From Planctomycetota bacterium (lineage in GTDB: Bacteria > Planctomycetota > Planctomycetia > Pirellulales > Pirellulaceae), in NCBI GenBank assembly GCA_026692865.1, contig JAPLNI010000021.1, positions 1 to 58,480 on the forward strand: a stretch of DNA of 58,480 bases, in the 5' to 3' direction. This document shows positions 1 to 8,846 of the stretch, one piece after another. Every line of letters begins with the position of its first letter. Positions within the stretch are counted from its first letter, which is position 1. A program made the position numbers and the translations under genes. The notes below the pieces were generated by a model, which was not told where the DNA came from, searched no databases, and saw only the letters and a program-made list of their open reading frames with translations.

Positions 1-74
<74 letters not shown>

Positions 75-83
75 GAGCAATGA

Positions 84-113
84 TAGATAAATGAAGATTG
101 TTGTCTAGTGCAA
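84..113 (-). promoter_or_regulatory. possible sigma-70-like promoter of the initiator tRNA
   Basis: On the minus strand a TTGCAC box (108-113) is followed after 18 bases by TATCTA (84-89). That would place the transcription start within a few bases of the mature tRNA 5' end. The match to consensus is moderate, so this is a position-based inference. Confidence 0.3.
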
Positions 114-305
114 ATCGATGGGCGAAGCGTCAATAATGGGCTACTCTTGACCGTTGCGGGTGTCGTTCATGCTATTCTGTTCGACTTTGGGTATCGATTA
201 TTCCGAAGGGAACGATTGCCCGGCGATTATGACGATCGAATGATGGATTGCAGTCGATAGGCGGCTGAAAAATGAATTGAATAAACCCGCGCAAAATTGC
301 CCTTG

Positions 306-2027
306 ATGGAAAATCTACCGCCCAACCTGAGACCGAATGGAAACGCGCAATCTGATTTGACGCATTTACCGGAGGTCCGCGCGGTAAGCAGCGGTGCCGC
401 TGCTCGGGAGCTCATGAAGCCTCCGCCGATAGCTCATCAGGATCGGCGTTCGTCTATCGCAATGCCACCTCAGATATCTGCACCGCCTATTATTGCCCCC
501 CTGATACCGCCACCCATGAGTCATGCGGGCTCTAGTAGTTTTAACGCCTTACGCGGGGATATAATGGTTACAGGACTGGGGCCCGCACTAGCGACAGCCT
601 TAAAGACTGGGGAAGGGCAACTGGTCAGTGCTGAACAGGAAGCGGAATCAGCCGAGGAAACCGAGCAACGGTCTTCCGCTCTGTCTCAACCATTACCAGC
701 TTGGTTGGTAAGTTTGATTGTTCACGTCACGCTTATTCTTGCTCTGGCTTTGATTCCTTTGGTTCATGAGTTGGGGCAGCCGTTTGTAATCTCGGTTAGT
801 AACGGCCAAGACGAAGTCACTCAAGAGTTTGAGATAAGCGCGATAGATAATGCTCCTGGCGAAGTCGCTAATTTTGGCTTGGCACCTGCGGAGCCTGTTG
901 TCTCTGAATCGGCTGTGAGTCTGCTCGAGACATTGATTGGCGATAGTATGCCGACTGAGAGTCAACTGGCGGTTGCAACTCCGAAAATGGAAAGCAGTTT
1001 GAGTGGCCGCTCGGGAGACTTGAAAAGCACGTTGCTTGCAGCCTACGGAGGCACAGAAGGAACCGAGCAAGCTGTCGCGGATGGTCTTGCGTGGCTTGCA
1101 AGACAGCAGCGAAGCGATGGCGCTTGGAGCTTGCGAGGTCCTTACACCAACGGTGGCTTTTCGGAGAACAAGCCGGCTGCAACGGCGATGGCTCTGATAG
1201 CGTTTGCCGGGGCTGGGTATCATCACCAAGATGGTCCGTACAAGACGAACGTCGCAAAAGGTTTGAAGTATCTCCTCTCACAGCAAGACTCTGATGGTTG
1301 CTTTGCGGCGGAAACACCTGACCGGCAGATGATGTATGCTCATGGCCAAGCTACCATCGCTGTGTGTGAGCTCTACGGAATGACTAAGGATGTCTCGCTT
1401 AGAAATCCTGCACAGCGAGCCGTTGACTTTGCCGAAGCCTCTCAAAGTCCGCAAGGTGGCTGGCGATATGTTCCGCGTGAGGATTCCGATACATCCGTAA
1501 CGGGTTGGTACGTGATGGCTTTGATGAGCGCGAAGATGGCCGGATTATCGACCAGTAAGAAAATACTTGATAATGTGAGTCGGTTCTTGGACACGGTGCG
1601 TCATGACGGTGGAGCTCAATACGGTTACGTCATCTCGTCGAATCCATTTCCTAGCATGTCCGCCGAGGGGCTTTTATGTCGCGAGTATTTGGGCTGGGAC
1701 CGTAACCGAGATGCTTTGGTGCGAGGTTGTGAAAAATTGGCAACGGAGGCGATTTCTACAGATGCTGAGAATCGTTCTTATTATTATTGGTACTACGCGA
1801 CACAGGCATTACATCACTTTGGCGGTCAGCCTTGGAAGAAATGGAATGACGTGATGGTGGTGGAATTGCCTAAATTGCAAGTAAAAGATTCCAAAGAGCG
1901 GGGTAGTTGGCCTCCGCAGCATGACCCCTACGGCTCAGCAGGCGGAAGGCTTTACTCGACCTGTTTTGCGATCTATTGCTTGGAAGTTTATTATCGACAT
2001 TTACCGCTCTATAGTCTTAGCAAATGA
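306..2027 (+). CDS. membrane-anchored prenyltransferase/squalene-oxidase-repeat protein
   Basis: A protein of 573 residues from the ATG at 306 (a TTG at 297 is an alternative; neither has a clear ribosome site). The first ~125 residues are Pro/Ala/Glu-rich and low in complexity. One hydrophobic segment follows at about 129-152. The C-terminal part is an alpha-toroid of the terpenoid-cyclase/prenyltransferase fold, shown by repeats such as GLAWLARQQRSDGAW (~256-272), GLKYLLSQQDSDGCF (~318-334) and SPQGGWRYVP. It contains DSDTSVTGW near 394-402, in the region where true squalene-hopene cyclases carry a DxDD acid motif, but DxDD itself is absent. Proteins of this type are common in Planctomycetes and have no proven reaction; calling it a cyclase would be unsafe. 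Confidence 0.8.
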   Translation: MENLPPNLRPNGNAQSDLTHLPEVRAVSSGAAARELMKPPPIAHQDRRSSIAMPPQISAPPIIAPLIPPPMSHAGSSSFNALRGDIMVTGLGPALATALKTGEGQLVSAEQEAESAEETEQRSSALSQPLPAWLVSLIVHVTLILALALIPLVHELGQPFVISVSNGQDEVTQEFEISAIDNAPGEVANFGLAPAEPVVSESAVSLLETLIGDSMPTESQLAVATPKMESSLSGRSGDLKSTLLAAYGGTEGTEQAVADGLAWLARQQRSDGAWSLRGPYTNGGFSENKPAATAMALIAFAGAGYHHQDGPYKTNVAKGLKYLLSQQDSDGCFAAETPDRQMMYAHGQATIAVCELYGMTKDVSLRNPAQRAVDFAEASQSPQGGWRYVPREDSDTSVTGWYVMALMSAKMAGLSTSKKILDNVSRFLDTVRHDGGAQYGYVISSNPFPSMSAEGLLCREYLGWDRNRDALVRGCEKLATEAISTDAENRSYYYWYYATQALHHFGGQPWKKWNDVMVVELPKLQVKDSKERGSWPPQHDPYGSAGGRLYSTCFAIYCLEVYYRHLPLYSLSK

Positions 2028-2125
2028 TTCCACGTAAGAGTCGCTTAGGTGTTATTTATGCCTCTGAAGTTACTTCACAGGCGGGAAGCCTATGCCACCT
2101 ACAACCTTCACTAATTTAACCCCCA

Positions 2126-3055
2126 ATGCTCGCCAGTATCTCGCTCGATCTCGACAACAAATGGTCTTACATGAAGACCCATGGCAATGAAGGTTGGGAT
2201 CAGTATCCGACATATCTGCCTATGTTGGTTCCTCGAGTTTTGAAACTACTGGAAGACGCTTCTTTAGTTATCACTTTCTTCGTGGTGGGTGAAGATGCAG
2301 TTCGTTCAGAGAACAAGCAAGCACTCCGACAGATTGCCGATAGCGGCCATGAAATTGGGAATCACTCTTTCAAGCATGAGCCGTGGTTGCATCTTTACTC
2401 ACGCAAAGAAATCACCGAAGAGTTTCGAAAAACAGAAGCGGCAATACTCGACGCAACCGGAAAAAAGACCGTTGGCTTTCGAGGCCCCGGATTTAGTTAC
2501 TCGCATGATGTTCTTCGAGTACTTGAGACGCGAGGTTACCGCTATGACGCTTCGACATTTCCGACCTTCTTAGGACCCGTTGCTCGAGCGTATTATTTTT
2601 TTAATAGTGGACTCACCCGCGGAGAACGTGATCAGCGCAAACAGCTATTCGGAACTGTGAATGAAGGCTTCAAGCCGATTCGACCTTATCGATGGCGTAA
2701 GTACCGGATGGAGTTGATTGAGATTCCGGTTACGACCATGCCGTGGTTCAAGGTGCCAATTCATCTTAGCTACGTCATGTACTTGGCAGGTTACTCGAAG
2801 CTGCTTGCGAAGATGTACTTCAAGTCGGCGATGTACTTCTGCTGGATCAATCGCGTCCAGCCTTCCCTTCTTCTTCACCCATTAGATTTTATGGGATGCG
2901 ATGACGACCAAGACTTGGCGTTTTTCCCTGGTATGTCGATGAAGTCGGAACCAAAGTTGCAACTTGCATCGGAACTACTTAACTGGATGTCTCGAAAGTT
3001 CGAGTGTGTCACGATGGAAGAGCACGCAGCTGTCCTTGAAACAACACTCGGGTAA
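2126..3055 (+). CDS. polysaccharide deacetylase family protein (NodB homology)
   Basis: A 309-residue protein with the NodB deacetylase fold. The first motif is SLDLDN (residues 6-11; the second Asp is the likely metal ligand). The metal-binding HxxxH is HSFKH (80-84) within GHEIGNHSFKHEP. RGPGFSYS (from ~119) supplies the conserved Arg, and LLLHPLDF near 251 the late LHP motif. There is no signal peptide, so a cytoplasmic role is likely. This subgroup acts on polysaccharide or lipid-linked sugar N-acetyl groups; the substrate is not visible. It lies 98 bases after the cyclase-like gene on the same strand, and a glycosylphosphotransferase at 10.3 kb hints at extracellular polysaccharide, but this link is inference. 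No strong ribosome site. Confidence 0.85.
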   Translation: MLASISLDLDNKWSYMKTHGNEGWDQYPTYLPMLVPRVLKLLEDASLVITFFVVGEDAVRSENKQALRQIADSGHEIGNHSFKHEPWLHLYSRKEITEEFRKTEAAILDATGKKTVGFRGPGFSYSHDVLRVLETRGYRYDASTFPTFLGPVARAYYFFNSGLTRGERDQRKQLFGTVNEGFKPIRPYRWRKYRMELIEIPVTTMPWFKVPIHLSYVMYLAGYSKLLAKMYFKSAMYFCWINRVQPSLLLHPLDFMGCDDDQDLAFFPGMSMKSEPKLQLASELLNWMSRKFECVTMEEHAAVLETTLG

Positions 3056-3188
3056 CGGTCGAGGCTAAGTCACTCTCGGCAGGCTCGAACGTCTCTCCGC
3101 AGAATTGAGTTGTTTTGGTAGCGACGATGTCAGTCTCGGAGAGCCTGACCTACTTGGATTTGCAGCGGTGGCGAGCGTTACAAAATCT

Positions 3189-4802
3189 TTACGGGCGAAA
3201 CATTTTGAGCCCGGTTGTATTTGTTGGCGCAGTGGGTGTCGCGGCGCTGGGTTTGTTTGTATGCGATGTTTTCACGGATGATTGAACTGCTGCTTTGGGG
3301 GCAACCGGTTCTTCTGTGTTCATTGCGTAGAGGATCGACTCGGCCAGTTTGACATCGTTACAGACTGATTTGTCGCGGCCGTTGGTCCAGTTTTGAATAC
3401 CCCATCCGGCTAACAGAATTTGATCTCCTGGTTGAGCGCTTCGAATGGCCAGTTCAATTGCGGCGGCGCGGTCGGGTACAACGTGAATGGAGGCTGGGTT
3501 GTCGCAACCATCGATTACTTCCCACATCGCTTTTTGGCCGGTTGTTGTGGACTGATGCGACTGGGTAAGGATCACTCGCGAGGCAGCCTTGCTTAGCACT
3601 CGACCAAACGCGGCTCGCTGCTCGGCGTTCATTCCTTCAGGCGTTTCGGCAACGCAAGTAATGGGGCCACCGAGGGGAGCGAGTGCATGTAGAGCCACTG
3701 CCAAGCGGTCGGGTTGATCTGCTGCATCGACTGCAACATGGAACGATTGACCGCAGTTGATCGACTGCATGCGACCTGGAACCGACTTCAACGATTCGAC
3801 ACCGCCAATCACTTCAAAAAGGTCCAATCCAAATGCATGGCCGACTGCGACTGCTGCTAAGAGATTACGAAGGTTGTGGTCACCACTGAAGCTGGTGGTC
3901 AGCGGCATAAGGCTTCGTCCTGCTGATACCATCATGGTTTGAGATCCATGCATCCGACTTATTCGTTTGCCGCGAACTTGGGCATCGGCATCAATTGCAT
4001 AACCGATCGCTGGGACCTGATGGCGATCGATCCAGCGATTCAGACGTGCATCATCAGCATTGTAAACGACCAGGCCATGTCCTTTCAGCTGAGAGACAGT
4101 TCGTTCGATTGCGTTTTCAATGGTTGCTGCGACGTGCTTGGAAACACGTTGCGGCTTGCGAAGACTCGGGATGACCAAAACATCAAATGTCATTCCCGAT
4201 GCGCTTCGGTCAAGCAACATCGATTCGGTGACTTCGATGACAGCGGCAGGAGCTTTCGATTTGGCGGCTTGCTGTAGCCAACGGGTCAACGCACCGGATG
4301 AGGATGCTGACAGAGGCGATGAAACTGCCAAGCCGTCTTTAGTTTGCAGTTCAGGTTTCATGCCTAATGACGTGTGATAGGCTACTGTGCCACCAATCCG
4401 CTTCATCATCGAAGCTACCATTAAAGCGGTGGTTGTCTTTCCGTGAGTTCCTAATACACCGATCGTAAGGATCTTCTCCGACGGGTTCTTCGCCAAGGCA
4501 TGTTGCACTTTCGCATAGGCAGCGCGAACGTCTTCGACTAAGCACTGAGGAACCGAAACTGGCAAGAGTCGCTCGGTGAGAATTACCGTTGCACCCTTTT
4601 CAACAGCAAGCGTCGCTTTGTCGTCGTCGATTGTTCGAGGATCCATACCCGCGACGAACAAGTGCCCTTCGTTGTACTGCTTTACCACGCGAGGAATACT
4701 AGAGCATGAGCCAACGGTGATCTCTTCTGCCGTTGTAAAAACTGCTTGCGGAAAGAGCTTGCGAAGCGATACGGAAGTTACTGCACGAGACGAGCCTGCC
4801 AT
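3189..4802 (-). CDS. Mur ligase family protein, diverged MurE-like paralogue
   Basis: 537 residues when started at the ATG ending at 4802. That start has an AAGGAGG site nine bases upstream, rare in this window; an upstream in-frame start at 4910 is less likely. The N-terminus resembles the MurE substrate-binding domain (SLRKLFPQAVF, HLFVAGMDPR). The ATP P-loop is GTHGKTTTA (118-126). Further Mur signatures are FSGDHNLRNLLAA (~305), VPGRMQSI (~340) and PDRAAAIELAI near the C-terminus. The expected TN..DHLDYH segment is replaced by IPSLRKPQRVSKH, EVSSHAL by EVTESML, and no DNPR amino-acid-binding motif is present. It probably does not perform the ordinary MurE step. A low-complexity Ala/Thr/Pro tail of ~45 residues follows the ligase. 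No other cell-wall gene is adjacent. Confidence 0.8.
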   Translation of the reverse strand: MAGSSRAVTSVSLRKLFPQAVFTTAEEITVGSCSSIPRVVKQYNEGHLFVAGMDPRTIDDDKATLAVEKGATVILTERLLPVSVPQCLVEDVRAAYAKVQHALAKNPSEKILTIGVLGTHGKTTTALMVASMMKRIGGTVAYHTSLGMKPELQTKDGLAVSSPLSASSSGALTRWLQQAAKSKAPAAVIEVTESMLLDRSASGMTFDVLVIPSLRKPQRVSKHVAATIENAIERTVSQLKGHGLVVYNADDARLNRWIDRHQVPAIGYAIDADAQVRGKRISRMHGSQTMMVSAGRSLMPLTTSFSGDHNLRNLLAAVAVGHAFGLDLFEVIGGVESLKSVPGRMQSINCGQSFHVAVDAADQPDRLAVALHALAPLGGPITCVAETPEGMNAEQRAAFGRVLSKAASRVILTQSHQSTTTGQKAMWEVIDGCDNPASIHVVPDRAAAIELAIRSAQPGDQILLAGWGIQNWTNGRDKSVCNDVKLAESILYAMNTEEPVAPKAAVQSSVKTSHTNKPSAATPTAPTNTTGLKMFRP

Positions 4803-4811
4803 GATTCTTGG

Positions 4812-4818
4812 CCTCCTT
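4812..4818 (-). promoter_or_regulatory. Shine-Dalgarno site fixing the Mur ligase start
   Basis: The minus strand reads AAGGAGG with a nine-base spacer to the ATG ending at 4802. It is the best ribosome site seen in the window and argues for the shorter protein rather than the in-frame start at 4910. Confidence 0.7.
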
Positions 4819-5014
4819 GCCAATTCACCATCAGTGTATTTTTTCGAGACATCAATTTCGATGATGTCCAGTTTATGTGAAGCAGGATTCAATCCATGAA
4901 CCCTTCGCAACTAAACATGTCCCAGACAGGGGTGACACGTCAAGCCGAACCGGACAGAGTTTTCAAATTAAATTCTCGTTTGTGTTTGCTAGCTAACCTT
5001 AAATTACTGATCGA

Positions 5015-6070
5015 TTAATCTTTTGGAGGTACGTAACCCGGCGGCGGGACGACCACTTCGAAATCAGATCCTTTTACTTTTCGCAATTCTTCATGCATTG
5101 CGGGAATACGGTCATCAGGAGACACGGAGACGGCCCAATCGATTCCATTGTCGGCATTGAGCATACCGTAGGTCTTCAGAGCTTCGAGAATGACTTTTGC
5201 AAATGGAGAAAATCGCGAGGTGTCGAAGTCTTTTCGAAGCCGGAATCGCTCGCCCATTCTTGGGAGGTTTTCGTCTTTTTTGTTGCTTGCGAAATGCGTC
5301 GCAGGATAAACGTAAGCTCGCCTTGTGTTCTTAAAAGTCACTCGCAAAGCGTGCTCGACCTTGCCTCGTTTCAATTCATCATATCGAACAACAGCTGGAA
5401 AAACGGGAAGCCCTGCGGCATCGGAACTTGTCCAGCCATCGGGTCGAAGTTTATTCGATGCTAGGTCGAAAATGGATGCTTGCGCAGCGGTCCAACCGGC
5501 GTCGGTTTTAGTGAGCCTATAGAATTCGTAGAGCTTTCGATTCACTGGGTCGACAACAATTCCGTGTCGATCTGCATCGAGACTAGGTTTACCGCGCTGG
5601 ACATCATCGAGGGTAAGATGCCTCGTTGCTTCATCACGTTTGTAGCTTGCAGGCCAGCCTTCGATAGGTGTTTGTGGTGGAACAGGAAAAGGCCCTTTAT
5701 CGGACTCGTCTGAATAGCTGTCGATTCTTACGTCGATTCGCTTCTGATTGGGTGGAACGAGCACAAAAGCCATGTCGGCATTGCAACGAAGTGGTTTGTC
5801 TGAACCAATCGACGCGATCATTGCTGCCGAATTCGCTGCAACGGGCCAGCTATCTACCGAAATGTTCCAAGAATTATCGGGCGGGAAAGTCTCCAAGGCT
5901 GCCAAGATTGAATCGGCTTTCTCGTTATCAAATGAAATCGGTTCATCGAAGCTTGGCATTGCTGTCGATTTGAGCCTATCGAGGCGAGTCTTGTTTATAG
6001 TGACCCCTGGGGAGTCAGCACACGCGAAAGTTGTTATGAGAAAGAAACTGAAAGAGAGGAAAAATCGCAT
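5015..6070 (-). CDS. secreted protein of unknown function
   Basis: 351 residues. The N-terminus MRFFLSFSFFLITTFACADS is a clear signal peptide, with possible cleavage after the ACA region. The mature part has no membrane segment and no metal or heme motif that can be recognised. It includes a recurrent-looking block, DPVNRKLYEFYRLTKTDAGW, followed by ASIFDLASNKLRPDGWTSSD and then AGLPVFPAVVRYDEL, which reads like a beta-rich extracellular domain known only from uncharacterised proteins. The end VVPPPGYVPPKD is Pro-rich. It stands alone, facing the Mur ligase gene in the same direction with a gap of about 210 bases. Function cannot be assigned. Confidence 0.75.
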   Translation of the reverse strand: MRFFLSFSFFLITTFACADSPGVTINKTRLDRLKSTAMPSFDEPISFDNEKADSILAALETFPPDNSWNISVDSWPVAANSAAMIASIGSDKPLRCNADMAFVLVPPNQKRIDVRIDSYSDESDKGPFPVPPQTPIEGWPASYKRDEATRHLTLDDVQRGKPSLDADRHGIVVDPVNRKLYEFYRLTKTDAGWTAAQASIFDLASNKLRPDGWTSSDAAGLPVFPAVVRYDELKRGKVEHALRVTFKNTRRAYVYPATHFASNKKDENLPRMGERFRLRKDFDTSRFSPFAKVILEALKTYGMLNADNGIDWAVSVSPDDRIPAMHEELRKVKGSDFEVVVPPPGYVPPKD

Positions 6071-6323
6071 GGAGGGTTCACCAACGAAAGGAAATAATTG
6101 ACGGTCGTGATACGCCGGTTCAATCGAGTAGTCGGGATTGGTAATTAATCGTATCCCAGGTTATCATAACTAATCGGCCGTTGTTTTATTGAAGCAAGAA
6201 TTCCCGCCTGTTTTCGTGTTTGAGTGGCTCCGATCACGTTGTTGATTTGGTCGTTATTCAATGACTTGCCCACCCACTGTTTCACTGACTTTCCTCGATG
6301 TTGGTGAGAGGTTTCTTTTGGTT

Positions 6324-8846
6324 ATGTTCAAGCTTTTGTTTTTTATATCGCTTGTTGTTGGATGGTTCTTCGTCGAATCATGGGGAGCCGCTCAAGACGT
6401 TGATTTAACAAGTCGACCCAATGCGGTTGTAAGCTTCGTGAGCGAGTTCTGTATCGACTGTCATCAAGGTGCTGAACCGACAGCGGGATTAAATCTAGAA
6501 GACTTCGGGGCACGCTTCATGAAAGTAGAACCGAACGCACGAACCGACTATCGCGACTGGGAGAAAATGTTGAAGCGGCTACGATCACGCCAGATGCCGC
6601 CTCGAGATTCTGTTCGTCCCGACGAGGCTCAGTACAACGCGGTGATTGCAAAACTGGAGACCGTTTTGGATCAACAGGCAAGACAGCATCCGCAGCCAGG
6701 TCGCACCGAATCGATACGCCGGCTCAATCGAACAGAGTATCGAAATGCCGTTCGAGATTTACTCGCCTTGGATATTGATGTGAACGCAAGTCTTCCACCT
6801 GATGAAGCGGGTCATGGTTTTGATAATGTGACGGTTGGTGGATTGCCGCCTGTATTATTGAGTCGCTACATCACGACCGCAGAACGAATAAGTCAGACTG
6901 CAGTGGGGGCAGCGATTCACAGTCCGGCTGGATTAACCATTCGCGTTCCCCCAGATCAATCGCAGGAGTCGCATGTCGATGGGCTTCCACTAGGGACTCG
7001 CGGTGGGACTGTGTTTCAATATTACTTCCCTGCTTCAGGTGAATACGAGATTCAGTTACGACTCGCTCGTGATCGAGATGAACGTATCGAAGGCTTGAAG
7101 GGCTCGCACGAAATTGATGTGCTCATCGACCGGCATCTCGTGCGTCGTTTTCATGTCTCTTCGCAAAAGTCTAAGCCAAGCGACCAAGCTTACGGAGAAG
7201 ACGACTCATCGGTGGAGGCAAAGTTGAAAGGTCGATTTGTTGTGGAAGCCGGTCCTCATTCTGTAGGTGTAACGTTCCCCGAGAAATCTAAATCGCTTGT
7301 CGAGATAAAGCGACAGCCCTTCGATGCGAGCTTCAACCGACATCGACATCCACGTCGCGAGCCAGCTATCTTCGAAGTGTCGATCGTCGGACCGTTGGAT
7401 TCTGCAAGTTATAGCAATACTAAGTCGGAAAATACTGAGCCGATGGCGCTAGCCACGGGTGACGCATTGTCCAATAGTGCAACCACGAAACCCGAGGCTA
7501 GCGCCTACGGCTCAGGGGGGAACGCATCATCAACAACTCGCGGAATGACACCCAGCCAAAGTCGCATCTTTACTTGCTTGCCAACGAAGCCGGATGAAGC
7601 TCGCGCGTGTGCAGAAAAGATACTTGCTCGAATGATGCGGCTTGCTTACCGGAGGCCACTGAGTGATGACGACTTGACGGTGCCGATGCGTTTTTTCGAA
7701 ACTGGTCTGCAGCACGGCGGCTTCGAGACGGGGATAGAATCCGCATTAGCTTCCGTGCTTGTGAATCCTTACTTTCTGTTTCGATCGGAAACGCAGCCTA
7801 ATGATCTCAAAGCGGGATCGATCTATCCTGTTTCTGATATTGAATTGGCATCCCGGTTGTCGTTTTTTCTTTGGAGCAGTATTCCTGATGACGAGCTGCT
7901 TACGATTTCAGAGCAAGGAAAGCTTCGTCAACCGGATGTGCTTCAGGGGCAAGTGACTCGGATGCTTCGTGATAGTCGGTCGCAGTCGCTGGTGACAAAT
8001 TTTGCAGCGCAGTGGCTTTACTTAAGAAACCTGGATTCGTTTCGGCCTGATATGAGGTTGTTCCCGGATTTCGACGACAATTTGAGAACGGCTCTTCGCC
8101 GCGAGACCGAGCTGCTCTTTGATTGGGTTGTTCGCGAAGATCGAAGTGTGCTCGAATTGATCAGCGCAGACACAACGTTCCTTAACGAGCGATTGGCGAA
8201 GCATTATGGAATTCCACATGTTATGGGAAGTCATTTTCGGCCTGTCCACTTAAGCGACTCAAGGAGCCATCGCGGTGGCCTTTTGCGACATGGAAGCATA
8301 TTGGCTGTGACTTCTTATGCGACGCGAACCTCGCCGACCATTCGCGGCAATTGGATTCTGGGAAATATCCTTGGAACGCCATTACCGCCAGCGCCGCCGA
8401 ACGTGCCTGCTTTGAAAGACAAAGCGCACTCCGTAAGTCTCTCGATCCGCGAGCGATTATCCGAACATCGAGCCAATCCCGCCTGTGCGAGTTGCCACGA
8501 TTTGATGGATCCTATTGGGTTTGCCCTTGAAAACTTTGATGCGGTCGGACGTTGGCGAACGTTTGATGAAGGCCAGGCGGTGGATGCAACAGGCGAGCTA
8601 CCAGACGGGACCAAGATTGCGAATTTCGAAGAACTCGAGCGAAGTATTCTCAAGCAGCCCGATATGTTTGTCGGTACATTGGTTGAGAAGTTGATGACGT
8701 TTGCTTTGGGGCGCGGTATCGAGACCTATGACGCTCCTGAAGTTCGACAAATTATTCGCGACGCTGCCGAACATGACTATAGGTTTTCATCGCTTATTAA
8801 CGGTATCGTTTCGAGTGTGCCATTTCAAATGCGGGTGATCAAATGA
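6324..8846 (+). CDS. planctomycete cytochrome, DUF1587/1592/1595/1588/1585 protein
   Basis: 840 residues from the ATG at 6324, chosen because MFKLLFFISLVVGWFFVESW is a good signal peptide; an in-frame ATG at 6261 would add 21 polar residues. The order is a c-type heme motif CIDCH (43-47), DUF1587 (RLNRTEYRNAVRDLL, ~132), a carbohydrate-binding-like beta region, DUF1595 (~430-500), DUF1592 (~500-630), DUF1588 with a second heme motif CASCH (721-725), and DUF1585. The family is abundant in Planctomycetes and Verrucomicrobia, and is exported; its electron partner and substrate are unknown. It overlaps the DUF1552 gene by four bases. Residues ~371-397 are encoded by a palindromic repeat that interrupts the linker between GPLD and TPSQSRIF. 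Confidence 0.9.
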   Translation: MFKLLFFISLVVGWFFVESWGAAQDVDLTSRPNAVVSFVSEFCIDCHQGAEPTAGLNLEDFGARFMKVEPNARTDYRDWEKMLKRLRSRQMPPRDSVRPDEAQYNAVIAKLETVLDQQARQHPQPGRTESIRRLNRTEYRNAVRDLLALDIDVNASLPPDEAGHGFDNVTVGGLPPVLLSRYITTAERISQTAVGAAIHSPAGLTIRVPPDQSQESHVDGLPLGTRGGTVFQYYFPASGEYEIQLRLARDRDERIEGLKGSHEIDVLIDRHLVRRFHVSSQKSKPSDQAYGEDDSSVEAKLKGRFVVEAGPHSVGVTFPEKSKSLVEIKRQPFDASFNRHRHPRREPAIFEVSIVGPLDSASYSNTKSENTEPMALATGDALSNSATTKPEASAYGSGGNASSTTRGMTPSQSRIFTCLPTKPDEARACAEKILARMMRLAYRRPLSDDDLTVPMRFFETGLQHGGFETGIESALASVLVNPYFLFRSETQPNDLKAGSIYPVSDIELASRLSFFLWSSIPDDELLTISEQGKLRQPDVLQGQVTRMLRDSRSQSLVTNFAAQWLYLRNLDSFRPDMRLFPDFDDNLRTALRRETELLFDWVVREDRSVLELISADTTFLNERLAKHYGIPHVMGSHFRPVHLSDSRSHRGGLLRHGSILAVTSYATRTSPTIRGNWILGNILGTPLPPAPPNVPALKDKAHSVSLSIRERLSEHRANPACASCHDLMDPIGFALENFDAVGRWRTFDEGQAVDATGELPDGTKIANFEELERSILKQPDMFVGTLVEKLMTFALGRGIETYDAPEVRQIIRDAAEHDYRFSSLINGIVSSVPFQMRVIK
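7436..7514. repeat. palindromic repeat pair inside the DUF1592-type gene
   Basis: The left arm (7436-7460, beginning TGAGCCGATGGCGCTAGCCA) and right arm (7490-7514) are 25 bases each, 22 of 25 complementary, separated by 29 bases. The left arm is identical over all 25 bases to the single arm at 55177-55201. The element is read through in frame, giving residues such as EPMALATG and EASAYGSGG. Confidence 0.85.

Noticed and set aside
1924-1940. CCTACGGCTCAGCAGG, resembling one end of the TGAGCC palindrome arm
   Set aside because: Only about 12 bases match, the GCTAGC core is missing and the stretch is ordinary coding sequence at the end of the cyclase-like gene.
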